Assembly (NCBI RefSeq): GCF_009664975.1 | Contig: NZ_WJXB01000011.1 | Location: 186,001 to 250,000, forward strand | Direction of reading: 5' to 3' | From: Paenibacillus monticola | GTDB lineage: Bacteria > Bacillota > Bacilli > Paenibacillales > Paenibacillaceae | Length of the DNA: 64,000 nt | Shown here: one piece after another, positions 35,557-45,057 of the stretch | Layout of the letters: each line of letters begins with the position of its first letter | How positions within the stretch are numbered: the stretch's first letter is position 1 | Made by a program: the position numbers and the translations under genes | Notes under the pieces: model-generated | The model's database searches: none | The model's input: the letters and a program-made list of their open reading frames with translations, nothing else | What the model was told of the DNA's origin: nothing

Positions 35557-36468
35557 ATGAAACTTGATCTGACGGAAGAATCCCTTCCCGTGTATGAAGC
35601 CTTATCCAGCTCTGTACGTCTGCATATGCTGCGTCTGCTTGCTGAACACCCGATGAATGTCAAAGAATTGGCTGGTGCAGTAAAGCTCAGCAGCGCCATT
35701 ATGACTATGCATGTACGAAAGCTGGAGACCGCTGGCTTAATCCGGACTCATATGGCACCCGGACGCAGTGGCCTGCAAAAGATCTGTACACTGGATGCCG
35801 ATCATGCCGAAATCATCTTTCCGGGTCATCCGGATGTGGAACGCAAGAGCTACCGCAAGGATATACCTGTAGGTCATTATTCTGACTTCCTGATCGAACC
35901 CACTTGCGGACTCGCAACTACCGAGCAGGTTATCGGCAGCTTCGATGATCCACGCTATTTCTGGGATCTGGAGCGGATGAACGCTGGTATTCTCTGGTTC
36001 GGCAAAGGTTATGTTGAATATAAAATTCCTAATTTCCTGCTGACCAGCCAACAGCCCGAGGAACTAGTCATCACCATGGAAATTGCCTCTGAGGCACCGT
36101 CAGTCAACAATAATTGGCCTTCGGATATTACCTTCACCTTGAACGGAGTGGAGCTTGGCTTTTGGACCAGCCCCGGCGATTATGGCGACAGACGCGGCAA
36201 ATATACGCCCGCCTGGTGGCCGGCGCTCACCAACCAATATGGCTTGCTCAAGCAACTCCGCATAACCCAGAATGGTACCTTTATGGACGGCTTGAAGCTG
36301 TCTGAAATTACGCTGGATCAAGTAGGCATCCGCGATAAGCAATGGACCTTCAAGCTCTCCGTCGATGAGGATGCGGAGCATATTGGCGGCTTAACGCTTT
36401 TTGGCAAAGGTTTCGGCAACTATAATGAAGATCTTGTGGTGGAGCTGTTCTATACAGATGTCCGTTGA
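35557..36468 (+). CDS. ArsR-type winged-helix protein with a large C-terminal beta domain
   Basis: 303 residues from the ATG at 35557, which has GGAGG 6 nt upstream (the frame opens at 35497). Residues 1-90 form an ArsR-like winged helix (SSSVRLHMLRLLAEHPMNVKELA, HVRKLETAGLI). Residues 100-303 are beta-rich and aromatic (FWDLERMNAGILWFGKGYVEY; DYGDRRGKYTPAWWP) and look like a jelly-roll or carbohydrate-binding fold. No metal-binding Cys pair is present. I infer a sugar-responsive regulator; its target is unknown. Confidence 0.8.
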   Translation: MKLDLTEESLPVYEALSSSVRLHMLRLLAEHPMNVKELAGAVKLSSAIMTMHVRKLETAGLIRTHMAPGRSGLQKICTLDADHAEIIFPGHPDVERKSYRKDIPVGHYSDFLIEPTCGLATTEQVIGSFDDPRYFWDLERMNAGILWFGKGYVEYKIPNFLLTSQQPEELVITMEIASEAPSVNNNWPSDITFTLNGVELGFWTSPGDYGDRRGKYTPAWWPALTNQYGLLKQLRITQNGTFMDGLKLSEITLDQVGIRDKQWTFKLSVDEDAEHIGGLTLFGKGFGNYNEDLVVELFYTDVR

Positions 36469-36489
36469 CCGGACTGAGAAGCTCCTATT

Positions 36490-36660
36490 TGCTGAAAATA
36501 ACTATATAATCCGTTCTTACGGACTCAGATTCCGCTATTTTCGTTAAACTACTGATTCTGACGCCCTATAACCCTAATAACGGATTCTCAGTCCGCGAAC
36601 ACTCCCAAACAGCACCAAACAACTGAAATAGCGGAATTACAGTCCGCAGCGACAGATCAA
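36490..36660. repeat. dispersed-type repeat with internal inverted units (family C)
   Basis: Non-coding. Contains ATTCCGCTATTTTCGTT and, inverted, TGAAATAGCGGAATTACAG, as well as CCGTTCTTACGGACTCAG and GGATTCTCAGTCCG. The rest of the 36469-36783 gap holds the terminator at 36718. Only one copy is in this window; its style suggests a genome-wide repeat. Confidence 0.5.
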
Positions 36661-36717
36661 CGTAAGTTTGTATAAGTACCTTGTAAACAATTCATTCGTT
36701 TGTCCCCCTTAATTGCC

Positions 36718-36770
36718 AAATAAAGCCGCATTCTTCTCCCGGATAGGGGAGTCGAATGCGGCTCTTGTTG
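36718..36770 (-). terminator. intrinsic terminator between the ArsR-like and DUF6171 genes
   Basis: Stem AGCCGCATTC / GAATGCGGCT (36724-36733 with 36754-36763) with an inner GC-rich arm. It is usable from both sides and sits just past the DUF6171 stop codon. Confidence 0.75.
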
Positions 36771-36783
36771 TATTTGGCGTTAT

Positions 36784-37056
36784 TTAATTTAGCGGTCCCC
36801 ACAAGCCTCCGCCAGGCAGCGGACAACCCCGTTCCTTAAGCTTGGCTACAACCGGGATAATACAGCCGCAGGCTAGGCAGGTAACACCTTCCTGCAGCTT
36901 CGGGCAAGTTCCGCACAGCGTTAGCCGTTCAGCGTATACCTCTTCAGAAACAGAATTCTCGGGATTGAACATGGAGGAAGACAAGATACGGGCAATCTGT
37001 ACCTCCGTAACTTTGTAATCCTCACGGCACCCCTTGCATGCTGATGATGTTGACAT
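36784..37056 (-). CDS. small cysteine-rich protein (DUF6171-like)
   Basis: 90 residues with paired cysteines: CKGC near the N-terminus, CGTC, CLACGC and a final C-P-L. This pattern suggests a zinc-ribbon or similar metal site. No signal or membrane segment. It lies 14 nt after the GH51 gene in the same direction, so it may be cotranscribed. Family assignment is from memory of short Bacillales proteins with this layout; function unknown. Confidence 0.7.
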   Translation of the reverse strand: MSTSSACKGCREDYKVTEVQIARILSSSMFNPENSVSEEVYAERLTLCGTCPKLQEGVTCLACGCIIPVVAKLKERGCPLPGGGLWGPLN

Positions 37057-37069
37057 CGGCCATCCCGCC

Positions 37070-38566
37070 TTATGCTTTTGGCTTAATTTCCAGCACAGTT
37101 ACTGACATTGGAGCCAGTTCAACGGTCAGGCGGTCACCCTCCAGCGTATAGGCATTAAATGGCTGTGGAGCCACCGCTTCCGGTTGGCTGAACGTATTAT
37201 GAGCATCGATAGTTTGACCTGCTAGTGTTGTGCCCGTTATTTCTACAATCTGTCCAGCAAGTCCGCGCAAATCCACGGGAACGATGGAGCTTGCTTCGTG
37301 ATTCAGGTTGCACAGGCTGACATGAATCACTCCCTCAGCAGTAATTGATGCCGAAGCCGATATCTCGGGAATCTCATGTCCATCGAAGCTGTAAGTACCG
37401 CTCTCCAGCGTCAAATCCAGCAATTCAGCATCCTGATGCACCTTGTACATGTTAAACACATGGTACGTAGGGGTCAGCAGCATTTTCTCCCCTTCAGTCA
37501 ATATCACCGCCTGCAATACATTAATCGTCTGCGCAAGGTTAGCCATCCGCACCCGGTCACTGTGTTTGTGGAAAATATTCAGGGTCACTCCCGCCACCAG
37601 TGCATCACGGATCGAATTCTGCTGATAGAGAAATCCCGGATTGGTGCCAGGCTCGACATCATACCAAGTACCCCATTCATCGACAATCAAGCCCACGCGC
37701 TTCTCTGGATCATATTTATCCATAATTACACTATGTTTAGTAATTAGTTCTTCCATATGAAGTGATTTCTCCAGAGTAGTGAACCACTCAGCGACTTCAA
37801 AGCCTGTAGCCGTTCCTTTTTTGTCCCAGGTTGGGCCAGGAACCGTATAATAATGCAATGTGATCGAGTCCATAAAGCGGGTTGCTTCACGCATCAGAAC
37901 TTCCATCCAATTGTAATCATCTGAATTAGGTCCACAAGCAATACGGTGGATATGATTGTCGCCATAATTGCGGACATAGGTCTGATATTGACGATACAGA
38001 TCAGCATAATATTCAGGACGCATATTGCCTCCGCAGCCCCAGTTCTCATTGCCCACGCCGAAGTATGTCACAGCCCACGGTTCCTGCCGGCCATTCGACT
38101 GGCGCAACTCGGACATCGGGGATACGCCGCCGAAGGTTAAATACTCCACCCATTCTGACATTTCCTGCACGGTGCCACTACCCACATTCCCATTGATATA
38201 AGGCTCGCATGCCAGCATAGCGCATAATTCCATAAATTCATGGGTCCCAAAATGGTTATTCTCAACCATACCGCCCCAGTGAGTGTTAATCATACGTTTC
38301 CGGCCTTCCCGCTCGCCAATCCCATCTTTCCAGTGGTACTCATCGGCGAAACAGCCGCCAGGCCAGCGCAGTACAGGGATCTTGATTTCTTTAAGCGCTT
38401 CCACAACATCGTTGCGGATACCCTTGGTGTTCGGGATTGTAGAGTCCTCTCCGACCCAGAGCCCTTCATAAATACAACGTCCCAGATGTTCGGAGAAGTG
38501 ACCGTAAATATTTCTGTTAATCTTTCCTTTGCGGATATCCGTGTTAAGTACAGCCCGTTGAGTCAT
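37070..38566 (-). CDS. abfA: alpha-L-arabinofuranosidase, GH51
   Basis: 498 residues, full length for intracellular GH51. Removes arabinofuranosyl residues from arabinan or arabinoxylan oligosaccharides. Visible: NIYGHFSEHLGRCIYEG, LRWPGGCFADEYHW, acid/base Glu in GVGNENWGCGG, nucleophile Glu in VDEWGTWYD. C-terminal beta domain from about 385. No signal peptide. It has a clear own promoter at 38625-38654 and no importer next to it. Confidence 0.95.
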   Translation of the reverse strand: MTQRAVLNTDIRKGKINRNIYGHFSEHLGRCIYEGLWVGEDSTIPNTKGIRNDVVEALKEIKIPVLRWPGGCFADEYHWKDGIGEREGRKRMINTHWGGMVENNHFGTHEFMELCAMLACEPYINGNVGSGTVQEMSEWVEYLTFGGVSPMSELRQSNGRQEPWAVTYFGVGNENWGCGGNMRPEYYADLYRQYQTYVRNYGDNHIHRIACGPNSDDYNWMEVLMREATRFMDSITLHYYTVPGPTWDKKGTATGFEVAEWFTTLEKSLHMEELITKHSVIMDKYDPEKRVGLIVDEWGTWYDVEPGTNPGFLYQQNSIRDALVAGVTLNIFHKHSDRVRMANLAQTINVLQAVILTEGEKMLLTPTYHVFNMYKVHQDAELLDLTLESGTYSFDGHEIPEISASASITAEGVIHVSLCNLNHEASSIVPVDLRGLAGQIVEITGTTLAGQTIDAHNTFSQPEAVAPQPFNAYTLEGDRLTVELAPMSVTVLEIKPKA

Positions 38567-38624
38567 TATTCTTGCCGCCTCTCATAGTTAACCTTAATAT
38601 TAATTAATTAATACTTATATGAAT

Positions 38625-38654
38625 ATTATAGACGTCTGAAATCCCATTCGTCAA
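38625..38654 (-). promoter_or_regulatory. sigma-A-type promoter of the GH51 gene
   Basis: On the minus strand TTGACG (38649-38654), an 18-base spacer, then TATAAT (38625-38630), 59 nt upstream of the start codon. The best housekeeping-type promoter seen in the window. Confidence 0.75.
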
Positions 38655-38657
38655 TCT

Positions 38658-38697
38658 AAAAAAAAAGACCCATCACCTAAACTATAGGCAATGAGTC
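38658..38697 (-). terminator. intrinsic terminator after the DUF421 gene
   Basis: Stem GACTCATTGCCT / AGGTGATGGGTC followed by nine Ts on the minus strand. Confidence 0.88.
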
Positions 38698-38704
38698 ATA
38701 TTCA

Positions 38705-39412
38705 TTATTCTTGATCAACAGGTTTTTGGATGCCATCCTCATAGAAATCAAAGACCAACTGCTGCTGCGTTCCCCTGACGCCGTAGAATACGTCAGATAT
38801 CTTTTTCCCCTTACGATTCAGCTCCGCTTCAAGCCACTCCTCAGTTAGTCCGTTATTCTTCAGATTATTCTCCATAGGGGTCCCATCCATAATTAATTCA
38901 AGGGGAAAGCTTTGGGGTTGGAGATGCAGCTTCATATCCTTTTTGGTCACATATTGATACTTTTCTTTTTTCAGAACCGAGACCATTCCGTTATCCTCAA
39001 GAACTGCGTATTCAACCTCTTCAATGTTAAAAATCCCATTTCCCCGCAAGGCCTGATCCAAGGAATCCATAGAGAATCTTACCTTTTGCATATTACCTTC
39101 AAGAATTCTCCCGCCTTCAATAAGGACCGTTGGTGAACCTGATATCCACTTCCTCATTTTGTGGTTCTTGAGGGCAATAACTGATAGCAAAAGGGAAGTG
39201 CCAGCAATGATGATGAGCGCCAAGATCATATACGAAGATTTTATGTTTTTATTAAACGCCAGGTTTGAAGCTACCGCCCCTAAGGTAATCCCCGTCACAA
39301 AATCGTGAAAGGTCATATTGGAGATCGTCTGTTTTCCGAGTATTTTGGCTATCAACAGCAGCAGTAATATAGCAGATACGGACCGTATCACAACATCCAA
39401 ATAGGCTTGCAT
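38705..39412 (-). CDS. DUF421 membrane protein (YetF/YrbG family)
   Basis: 235 residues. Three N-terminal membrane helices (VIRSVSAILLLLLIAKILG; FVTGITLGAVAS; YMILALIIIAGTSLLLS) followed by the soluble domain with the family motifs GSPTVLIEGGRI and LRGNGIFNIEEVEYAVLE. Function is not well established; related spore-forming bacteria carry several copies. AGGGGG precedes the ATG. Confidence 0.92.
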   Translation of the reverse strand: MQAYLDVVIRSVSAILLLLLIAKILGKQTISNMTFHDFVTGITLGAVASNLAFNKNIKSSYMILALIIIAGTSLLLSVIALKNHKMRKWISGSPTVLIEGGRILEGNMQKVRFSMDSLDQALRGNGIFNIEEVEYAVLEDNGMVSVLKKEKYQYVTKKDMKLHLQPQSFPLELIMDGTPMENNLKNNGLTEEWLEAELNRKGKKISDVFYGVRGTQQQLVFDFYEDGIQKPVDQE

Positions 39413-39489
39413 CTGAAGTCCCCCTCACTGCTGTATTATTTACAAATACAACAGGAAAGAAACCTGATTATAGGTTAATTCTCCTTGCT

Positions 39490-39966
39490 GTGCAGATTGC
39501 CTACAGAACGGATGATTGGAACACTCCGGTTGAAGACTTTGAAATGAGCTTCCGGATTAACTTTATTTCAATCGCAACAATTTGTAATCGCCTGATCCCC
39601 AAGATGATCGAACGCGGCTTTGGACGTGTTATCAATACAACGAGCGGGATTAAGAATGAACCTGAGCAAGCAGGCTACGCAGCCAGCAAAGCCGCTCTTG
39701 ATAAGTTCACCAAGGATTTGGCTTCCAGACTGGATGGAACGAATGTGATGATTAGTTTGACCGACCCGGGCTGGTGCCGCACGGATTTGGGGGGTCCCCA
39801 AGCCACAAGTGCCGTTGAAAGTGTAATACCCGGAATCGCAGTAGGTGCTTTCTTGGATGATCAGAAAAGCGGAAGATTCCTGCCCGCTCAGAATTTCACG
39901 GAGTTATCCTTAGCAGAAGCTGTTGCCAAAGCAGAATTGATAGAAGCTACTCCTTATACTATTTAA
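39490..39966 (+). pseudogene. C-terminal fragment of a short-chain dehydrogenase
   Basis: 158 residues starting at a GTG. It has the second half of an SDR: INFISIATICNRLIPKM, NTTSG (Ser), YAASKAALDKF (YxxxK), and DPGWCRTDLGG. The N-terminal nucleotide-binding half is missing, and the upstream bases show no GxxxGxG in any frame. No ribosome site precedes the GTG. Most likely a truncated gene. Confidence 0.7.
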
Positions 39967-40020
39967 TAAAAATAAACATTAAATATCCCCTTCAATCATG
40001 AACAACAGTTCCACAACCCA

Positions 40021-40062
40021 AAAACCAGCAAACACTTTAAACTCGTGTTTGGCTGGTTTTTT
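40021..40062. terminator. bidirectional terminator between SDR fragment and oxidoreductase gene
   Basis: AACCAGCAAACAC pairs with GTGTTTGGCTGGTT; T-rich on the right (TTTTTTGG) and A-rich on the left, so it serves convergent genes. Confidence 0.82.
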
Positions 40063-40088
40063 GGGGCGCTATAACAGGATTAGTTATC

Positions 40089-41375
40089 TCACCATTTAAG
40101 CAACGTGTCCACCTTCACTGGCAAACCGGTAGCCATCGATCGATTGGCGGCAATACCGGTCATGATCGACCAAGCGCCATCCACATGAGATGCCGCACGA
40201 TTAAAGCGGTCATCGATCGGCCGTTCAAAAATATCACGCAGCATCACCGGATCTCCACCTCCATGACCGCCGACACCTTCCTCGATTTCCACCTCATACG
40301 GTTCGGCAAACTGCGGAAAGACGGTGATTGTTTTATCTTTCACTGCGCCCTCTTGAGCCTTGCTGCCACCGGCATTCACATAAGATTGTTCGACGACTTT
40401 GACTTCCATCCGGCCCTTTGTCCCGTTGAAGACAACGATAAAGCCCTCCCAAGGTAAATAGGCATTCAATGAATAATTCATGATGGCTTTGTTTTTGTAT
40501 TTGACCATAACGCCCATTGTATCTTCAATGCTGATGTTATCCCCGAACACACTCTGATCCCGCAAATATCCATCTTCATGCTCGGTATCCAGATACATCG
40601 CCTTCAGCTGTTCGTTGTCTTCCAGATGCAGGGCAAAGGGATCATTCTTCGCCGCCGCACTCCCATGAACACGTTGATAGAATTCGCTCACGCCACGTTT
40701 CTCCGCATTTTCTCGGCCGTAGAATCGTAGATCGCCCATCGCAAATACCGTTTCCGGACGCGAGCCCAGCCAGAAATTCATCAGGTCAAAATGATGTGTT
40801 GATTTGTGGACCAATAGTCCACCACTGTTGCGTTTATCGCGGTGCCATCTGCGGAAGTAATCCGCTCCATGCTGTGTATTTAACAGCCATTCAAAGTTAA
40901 CGGAAAGTACCTCGCCAATGGCCCCGTCCATGATCAGCTCACGGATTTTGGTATTATGTGGGGCATAGCGATAATTAAACGTGACCCGCAGTTTTTTGCC
41001 TGTCCGTTCCACAGCGTCCAGAATCTCCTGGCATTTCTCTTCATCAATAGTCATTGGTTTCTCGGAAATCACATCACAGCCAAGCTCCATGGCCCGAATA
41101 ATATAACGATGATGCGTACGGTCAATACTCGTCACAATCACTGTATCCGGCTTCGTTTCGGTAATCATGCGATCAAATTCATGCGCTTTATATACAGGCA
41201 CAGCATGATAATCATATGTCTCCTGCAATAGCTTGTTTGCATGCGCCATTCTTGCTCCGTTGACATCACATAAGCCCACGATCTCTGAGGTTTCCCGGTA
41301 GTTTGTGGTGATCTCACCATAGAAGAACTCAGCGCGGCCGCCGGTACCTACAAACACGTATTTCTTCTTACTCAT
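40089..41375 (-). CDS. Gfo/Idh/MocA-family oxidoreductase
   Basis: 428 residues from the ATG at 41375, which has GGAG 8 nt upstream. N-terminal NAD(P) Rossmann fold (FVGTGGRAEFFYG), EKP motif (ISEKPMT), and a C-terminal alpha/beta domain with HHFDLMNFW and GHGGGDP. Likely oxidises a sugar or inositol-like substrate or a modified glycoside. Divergent from the AraC regulator gene at 41559, which may control it. Confidence 0.9.
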   Translation of the reverse strand: MSKKKYVFVGTGGRAEFFYGEITTNYRETSEIVGLCDVNGARMAHANKLLQETYDYHAVPVYKAHEFDRMITETKPDTVIVTSIDRTHHRYIIRAMELGCDVISEKPMTIDEEKCQEILDAVERTGKKLRVTFNYRYAPHNTKIRELIMDGAIGEVLSVNFEWLLNTQHGADYFRRWHRDKRNSGGLLVHKSTHHFDLMNFWLGSRPETVFAMGDLRFYGRENAEKRGVSEFYQRVHGSAAAKNDPFALHLEDNEQLKAMYLDTEHEDGYLRDQSVFGDNISIEDTMGVMVKYKNKAIMNYSLNAYLPWEGFIVVFNGTKGRMEVKVVEQSYVNAGGSKAQEGAVKDKTITVFPQFAEPYEVEIEEGVGGHGGGDPVMLRDIFERPIDDRFNRAASHVDGAWSIMTGIAANRSMATGLPVKVDTLLKW

Positions 41376-41508
41376 AATTATCACTCCATCAGCTATTGAT
41401 TTGGTTGCGTTTTCTTTCTATAGTGTATAGTATAAAATAGATCTAAATCTAAGCATTTATTAGTATTTTTCACCTAAACTATGTATATATTATCCTCTTT
41501 CAAGAATA

Positions 41509-41541
41509 AACGGCTTTGCCGTCCAAATTCTTATATTTTAT
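41509..41541 (+). repeat. family B repeat, internally deleted copy
   Basis: AAACGGCTTTGCCGTCC, the left arm of the element, joins directly to AAATTCTTATATTTT, its far right end. The intervening 60 or so bases of the full copy at 17627-17728 are missing. It lies just upstream of the AraC ribosome site. Confidence 0.65.
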
Positions 41542-41558
41542 AAAAAGGAGCCCTCCCC

Positions 41559-42386
41559 ATGTCCGATGCACTCCGTTCACAGTTTTTCATTGAACAACTC
41601 AAACGGGAGCGACCATACACCATGGACTCCGACCATGTTCACGATACCTATGAAATCTACTATTTAGTGGCCGGCGAGCGTAACTATTACATCAACAATC
41701 TCGTATACGCCCTGCGTAAAGGCGACCTCTTATTTATCAACAAGAACGAACTGCATCGCACTTCCGTCAAAGACACAATACGTCATGAACGAATCTTAAT
41801 TAACTTTGATGATGTTTTTCTGCAAAAGATCGGGGCACAAGTTGCTCTCCATTTTCCCTTTATGGCTACTCAATGTTTGCTGCTCCGCCCCGATGCCCAT
41901 GAACAGGGCATTATAGAAAATATTCTCTACTCCATGCTCAAGGAACAAGTGGAGCACCGGACACAGCACAGCTTGTATCTCCAGTCGCTGCTGCTTCAGT
42001 TATGCATTGAAATGGGCAGAATCCAGGAGCTGCAGCGGGAAGCTATTGCTCCCGAGAATAATGAAAAACAAATGAAGGTCTATGAAATCATTGATTATTT
42101 ACAGACGCATTATAACGATAAGTTGACTCTGGCACAGTTATCGGAAAGCTTTTATATCAGCAGTACTTATCTGTGCCGTCTATTCAAACAAACGACCGGC
42201 TTCACGATTATCGAATATCTGAACTATATCCGCATCCAGAAAGCACAGCAGCAACTGCGCGAGTCAAACGCCAAGGTCACCCAAATTGCCGAGGATACCG
42301 GCTTTGACAGCATCGCCCACTTCGGCCGCGTCTTTAAACAAATCGCCAAGCGCTCGCCCTTGCAGTACCGGAAGCAGAACCGCTGA
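41559..42386 (+). CDS. AraC-family regulator with cupin-type sensor domain
   Basis: 275 residues. N-terminal cupin-like sugar-binding domain (HVHDTYEIYYLVAGER; GDLLFINKNELH), C-terminal double helix-turn-helix (LAQLSESFYISSTYLCRLFKQTTGFT; DTGFDSIAHFGRVFK). Soluble one-component sensor of the type that controls rhamnose, arabinose or glucoside genes. AAGGAG precedes the ATG. Divergent from the oxidoreductase and convergent with the disrupted GH106 gene. Confidence 0.92.
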   Translation: MSDALRSQFFIEQLKRERPYTMDSDHVHDTYEIYYLVAGERNYYINNLVYALRKGDLLFINKNELHRTSVKDTIRHERILINFDDVFLQKIGAQVALHFPFMATQCLLLRPDAHEQGIIENILYSMLKEQVEHRTQHSLYLQSLLLQLCIEMGRIQELQREAIAPENNEKQMKVYEIIDYLQTHYNDKLTLAQLSESFYISSTYLCRLFKQTTGFTIIEYLNYIRIQKAQQQLRESNAKVTQIAEDTGFDSIAHFGRVFKQIAKRSPLQYRKQNR

Positions 42387-42414
42387 ATCAGTCTACCGAA
42401 CGTTGATTATTATT

Positions 42415-42457
42415 CAAAAAAGGAGTGTTCCCCGCCATCGACGGGTGAACACTCCTT
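42415..42457 (-). terminator. intrinsic terminator at the end of the importer-GH130 operon
   Basis: Minus-strand stem AGGAGTGTTC / GAACACTCCT followed by TTTTTTG. It also lies behind the AraC gene on the plus strand, where the T-run is poor. Confidence 0.82.
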
Positions 42458-42473
42458 AATGTCATTCTCAGCT

Positions 42474-44057
42474 TCAATTCCTGTTCTCTGTTTCTATGTT
42501 CCCTAAGTGGATCACTGGTGCAGCTGCCAAGCCAAATCGTACAAAAGCGTATCTGGCCTGATACACATGTGTATCCGGGTCGAGATCCTTATCCGTCCAG
42601 CCTGGCTTATCTTTAAAGCTGTCTGGACCTATCTTTTACACCTCACCCTTGAGGTGATGATGCGGTTCTAGTAAATTGCGGCAGCTGTTGGTAAGTACCA
42701 GTTCAATCCTGTTGCTGCCACTCTGCAGAAACGGGGTAATATCCGCTTCATACGGCTCCCAGAGGAACTTCTTCACCACGTTTCCATTGATGGACAGCTT
42801 GCTGACGATAGCATCGGGCGGCGAATGAAAGAGTCATTTGGCTTGTAAAAGCTCCTCTGTGTTAAGCTCCAGCGTCTGCTGCAGATGGAGGCTGCCTGCA
42901 AAAAACGGGAAACCCTGCTGGGCGAAATCACCCTGCAAATGCTGGCACATCAGGTTGATGCCATGCACAAACTGCCACTCGCCGATTCTTTTTAAATCCG
43001 CGAAGCTGACATTCCAGCCAGAGCAGCCGAAGCTTTCGGTAATCGTCCGCTTCTTACCCAGCTGGCGGGCCACCGAGCTGACCTGCTTGGGAACAATCGG
43101 CTCTTCACCGACGAACCGTCCCAGCCAATCGCATCCGGGAATCTGCAAATATTCGTAGAAGGCCATTGGATCGCCAACGGAAGTTACCTGATGCATCAGC
43201 TCCTGCTCATCTACCACATGTCCGGTAGCCGACCAGCCTTTACTCTCGCACCAATCACCGATCTGCTTGGCATACGCCTGCGTGAACATAAAGGTTACGC
43301 ACTCCCAATAATCGTACCGCGCCTTAGTATAATTTCCTTTATTAAAGAAAAGTGACGGCAGCACGGTCAACACATCATAGCCGTGGCGTGAGGTAAACAT
43401 CTCTTCCAGCTCGAAGGACCAGGGAAGCCCGCCGCGCGCAAACTGCGGTTCGTCCGTGAACACACCACGCAGCTGCGCACCATATTCCTCGCCAAACTGT
43501 TCCCAGTAGGCCTCATAGGCAGTAGCAATAAATTCACCTACCGCCAGCTCGCTGAGCGTATCTGTATAATAAGGATTCACTTCATAGTAAACTCTAAGGT
43601 CGGCAGCATCTGCTTCAGCTGCGGATAACAATCGATAGCCTTGCCCGTCAGCCTCAGCTGCATAGTAGCCAAGACTCCGTTCCGGTTCGGACTGGAACGG
43701 AGCAGCTTCAATATGAAGCTGCTTCTGCTGATACGCAATTCCTTTGGCGGGAACCTTTCCGTCGGCGAAGCCGCTGGGCCAGCCGTTCTCGTCATAGAAC
43801 CAGGCATTCATGCCCAGTTCCTGACTCTTCGCAATCGAGAGGCAAATGGCTTCCATCCACTCCTCACCCATGTAAGGCGTAAGCAGCCCGCCCCTTGCAT
43901 GCATGAAGAATCCGCCAATTCCAGCAGCATGCATCTCCTCAATCTGCCGCTCTAGCTCCTCCTTCTCCAAGCGGTCATTCCATGACCATAAGGGAACGGA
44001 GCGGTAATCTACCGGAGGGTTCTGCAGGCTATCCCATATCTTTGTCATCAGGTTCAT
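42474..44057 (-). pseudogene. disrupted GH106-like glycoside hydrolase (alpha-L-rhamnosidase type)
   Basis: The open part (42834-44057) encodes 407 residues of a GH106-like barrel (RSVPLWSWNDRLEKEEL, GGFFMHARGGL, WFYDENGWPSG, GVFTDEPQF, TESFGCSGWNVS). It stops at a TGA (42834-42836). The same frame continues with family-like C-terminal sequence (IVSKLSINGNVVKKFLWEPY, IELVLTNSCRNLLEPHHH), meets a TAA at 42636-42638, and continues again (YAFVRFGL) to a TGA at 42474-42476. The total of 528 codons is well below the family's usual size, so a large middle segment seems lost at the first stop. It overlaps the GH130 gene end by 29 nt. Whether the N-terminal piece folds is unknown. Confidence 0.8.
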
Positions 44058-45057
44058 CAGCTTTCAGGCAGAGGGATAGCAGATCATCCACATGCGCAGT
44101 CGCCAGACATTCGATCGTATCCGCGGAGCCATAATAGATTTTGACCTCTCCGTTATCCTCCAGAATCATCCCACCCGGAAAAATAACGTTATTGCGGAAG
44201 CCGCCATCAATCTCGTAGCTTACTTCCGGTGCAATCAACGGTTCTTGGGACATGCCGATAATCTTTTTTGGATTATGGAGATCAAGCAGCATAATGCCTG
44301 CTGTATATCGTTTCTTCCAAGTCGGCTCCCAGCCATGTTTGCCTCTGGCCGGATCAAGATCCACTGCATGGAAGGTCGTCAGCCAGCCCTTGTCCGTCTT
44401 CACAGGAGGCGCAGCGGGTCCCACCTTGTCATTAGCGAACGGAACATGCTCCACTCCAAACAACAGATCTGAATTTCCCCAGTATTTCAAGTCGGGTGAC
44501 TCGGCAATCCAGGCGTCAAAGCGGTCCTGCCCACCTCTGCTGTACACGGTAAAAGGACGTTCCAATCGCATATAATTGCCGTTTATTTTCTCCGGGAACA
44601 GTACCATATTCCGTAAATCCGGGGAAGATAAGCTGAGAATCTCGAACTCTTCAAAATCATCAGTCACCGCAATCCCGCCACGAATACCATGTTTCGTATC
44701 CACCGCAAAGCACATATAGCAGCGGCCGTCGATAACAGTCAGACGCGGGTCATACGCACGGATGATTTCTTCATCATGCAGCTTGAAGCATTTCTTCGGG
44801 CTTACCTCCCAGTTGATCCCGTCATCGCTGAAAGCAATGCCAAGGTCGGTCGTATGATGCGGCTCAATGGTCTGATTCTCCAGGGAACCATAGTCATTGC
44901 GGAAGACCATGACATATTTCCCGTTGAATTTGGTCACGCCAGCATTGAAGACCAGCGCAGTCGGGTAAGGAACCCGCGCAGCGTCCAGAATGGGATTATT
45001 AGGATGGCGGTGAATGAACTTGCTTGATTTAAGGATGCTCGGAACCTGTATTGTCAT
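44029..45057 (-). CDS. GH130 family glycosidase/phosphorylase
   Basis: 342 residues from the ATG at 45057, with AGGAGG 7 nt upstream (the frame opens at 45087). Five-bladed beta-propeller family. YDPRLTVIDGRCY carries the likely catalytic Asp; LERPF, VFPGGMI and YYGSADT are typical. GH130 enzymes phosphorolyse or hydrolyse beta-mannosides. It lies downstream of the maltose-type importer and upstream of the GH106 relic, so it probably acts on the imported oligosaccharide. Confidence 0.9.
   Translation of the reverse strand: MTIQVPSILKSSKFIHRHPNNPILDAARVPYPTALVFNAGVTKFNGKYVMVFRNDYGSLENQTIEPHHTTDLGIAFSDDGINWEVSPKKCFKLHDEEIIRAYDPRLTVIDGRCYMCFAVDTKHGIRGGIAVTDDFEEFEILSLSSPDLRNMVLFPEKINGNYMRLERPFTVYSRGGQDRFDAWIAESPDLKYWGNSDLLFGVEHVPFANDKVGPAAPPVKTDKGWLTTFHAVDLDPARGKHGWEPTWKKRYTAGIMLLDLHNPKKIIGMSQEPLIAPEVSYEIDGGFRNNVIFPGGMILEDNGEVKIYYGSADTIECLATAHVDDLLSLCLKADEPDDKDMG

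Noticed and set aside
36490..36660. CRISPR array
   Set aside because: The repeated words are inverted and irregularly spaced, there are no uniform spacers and no cas genes.
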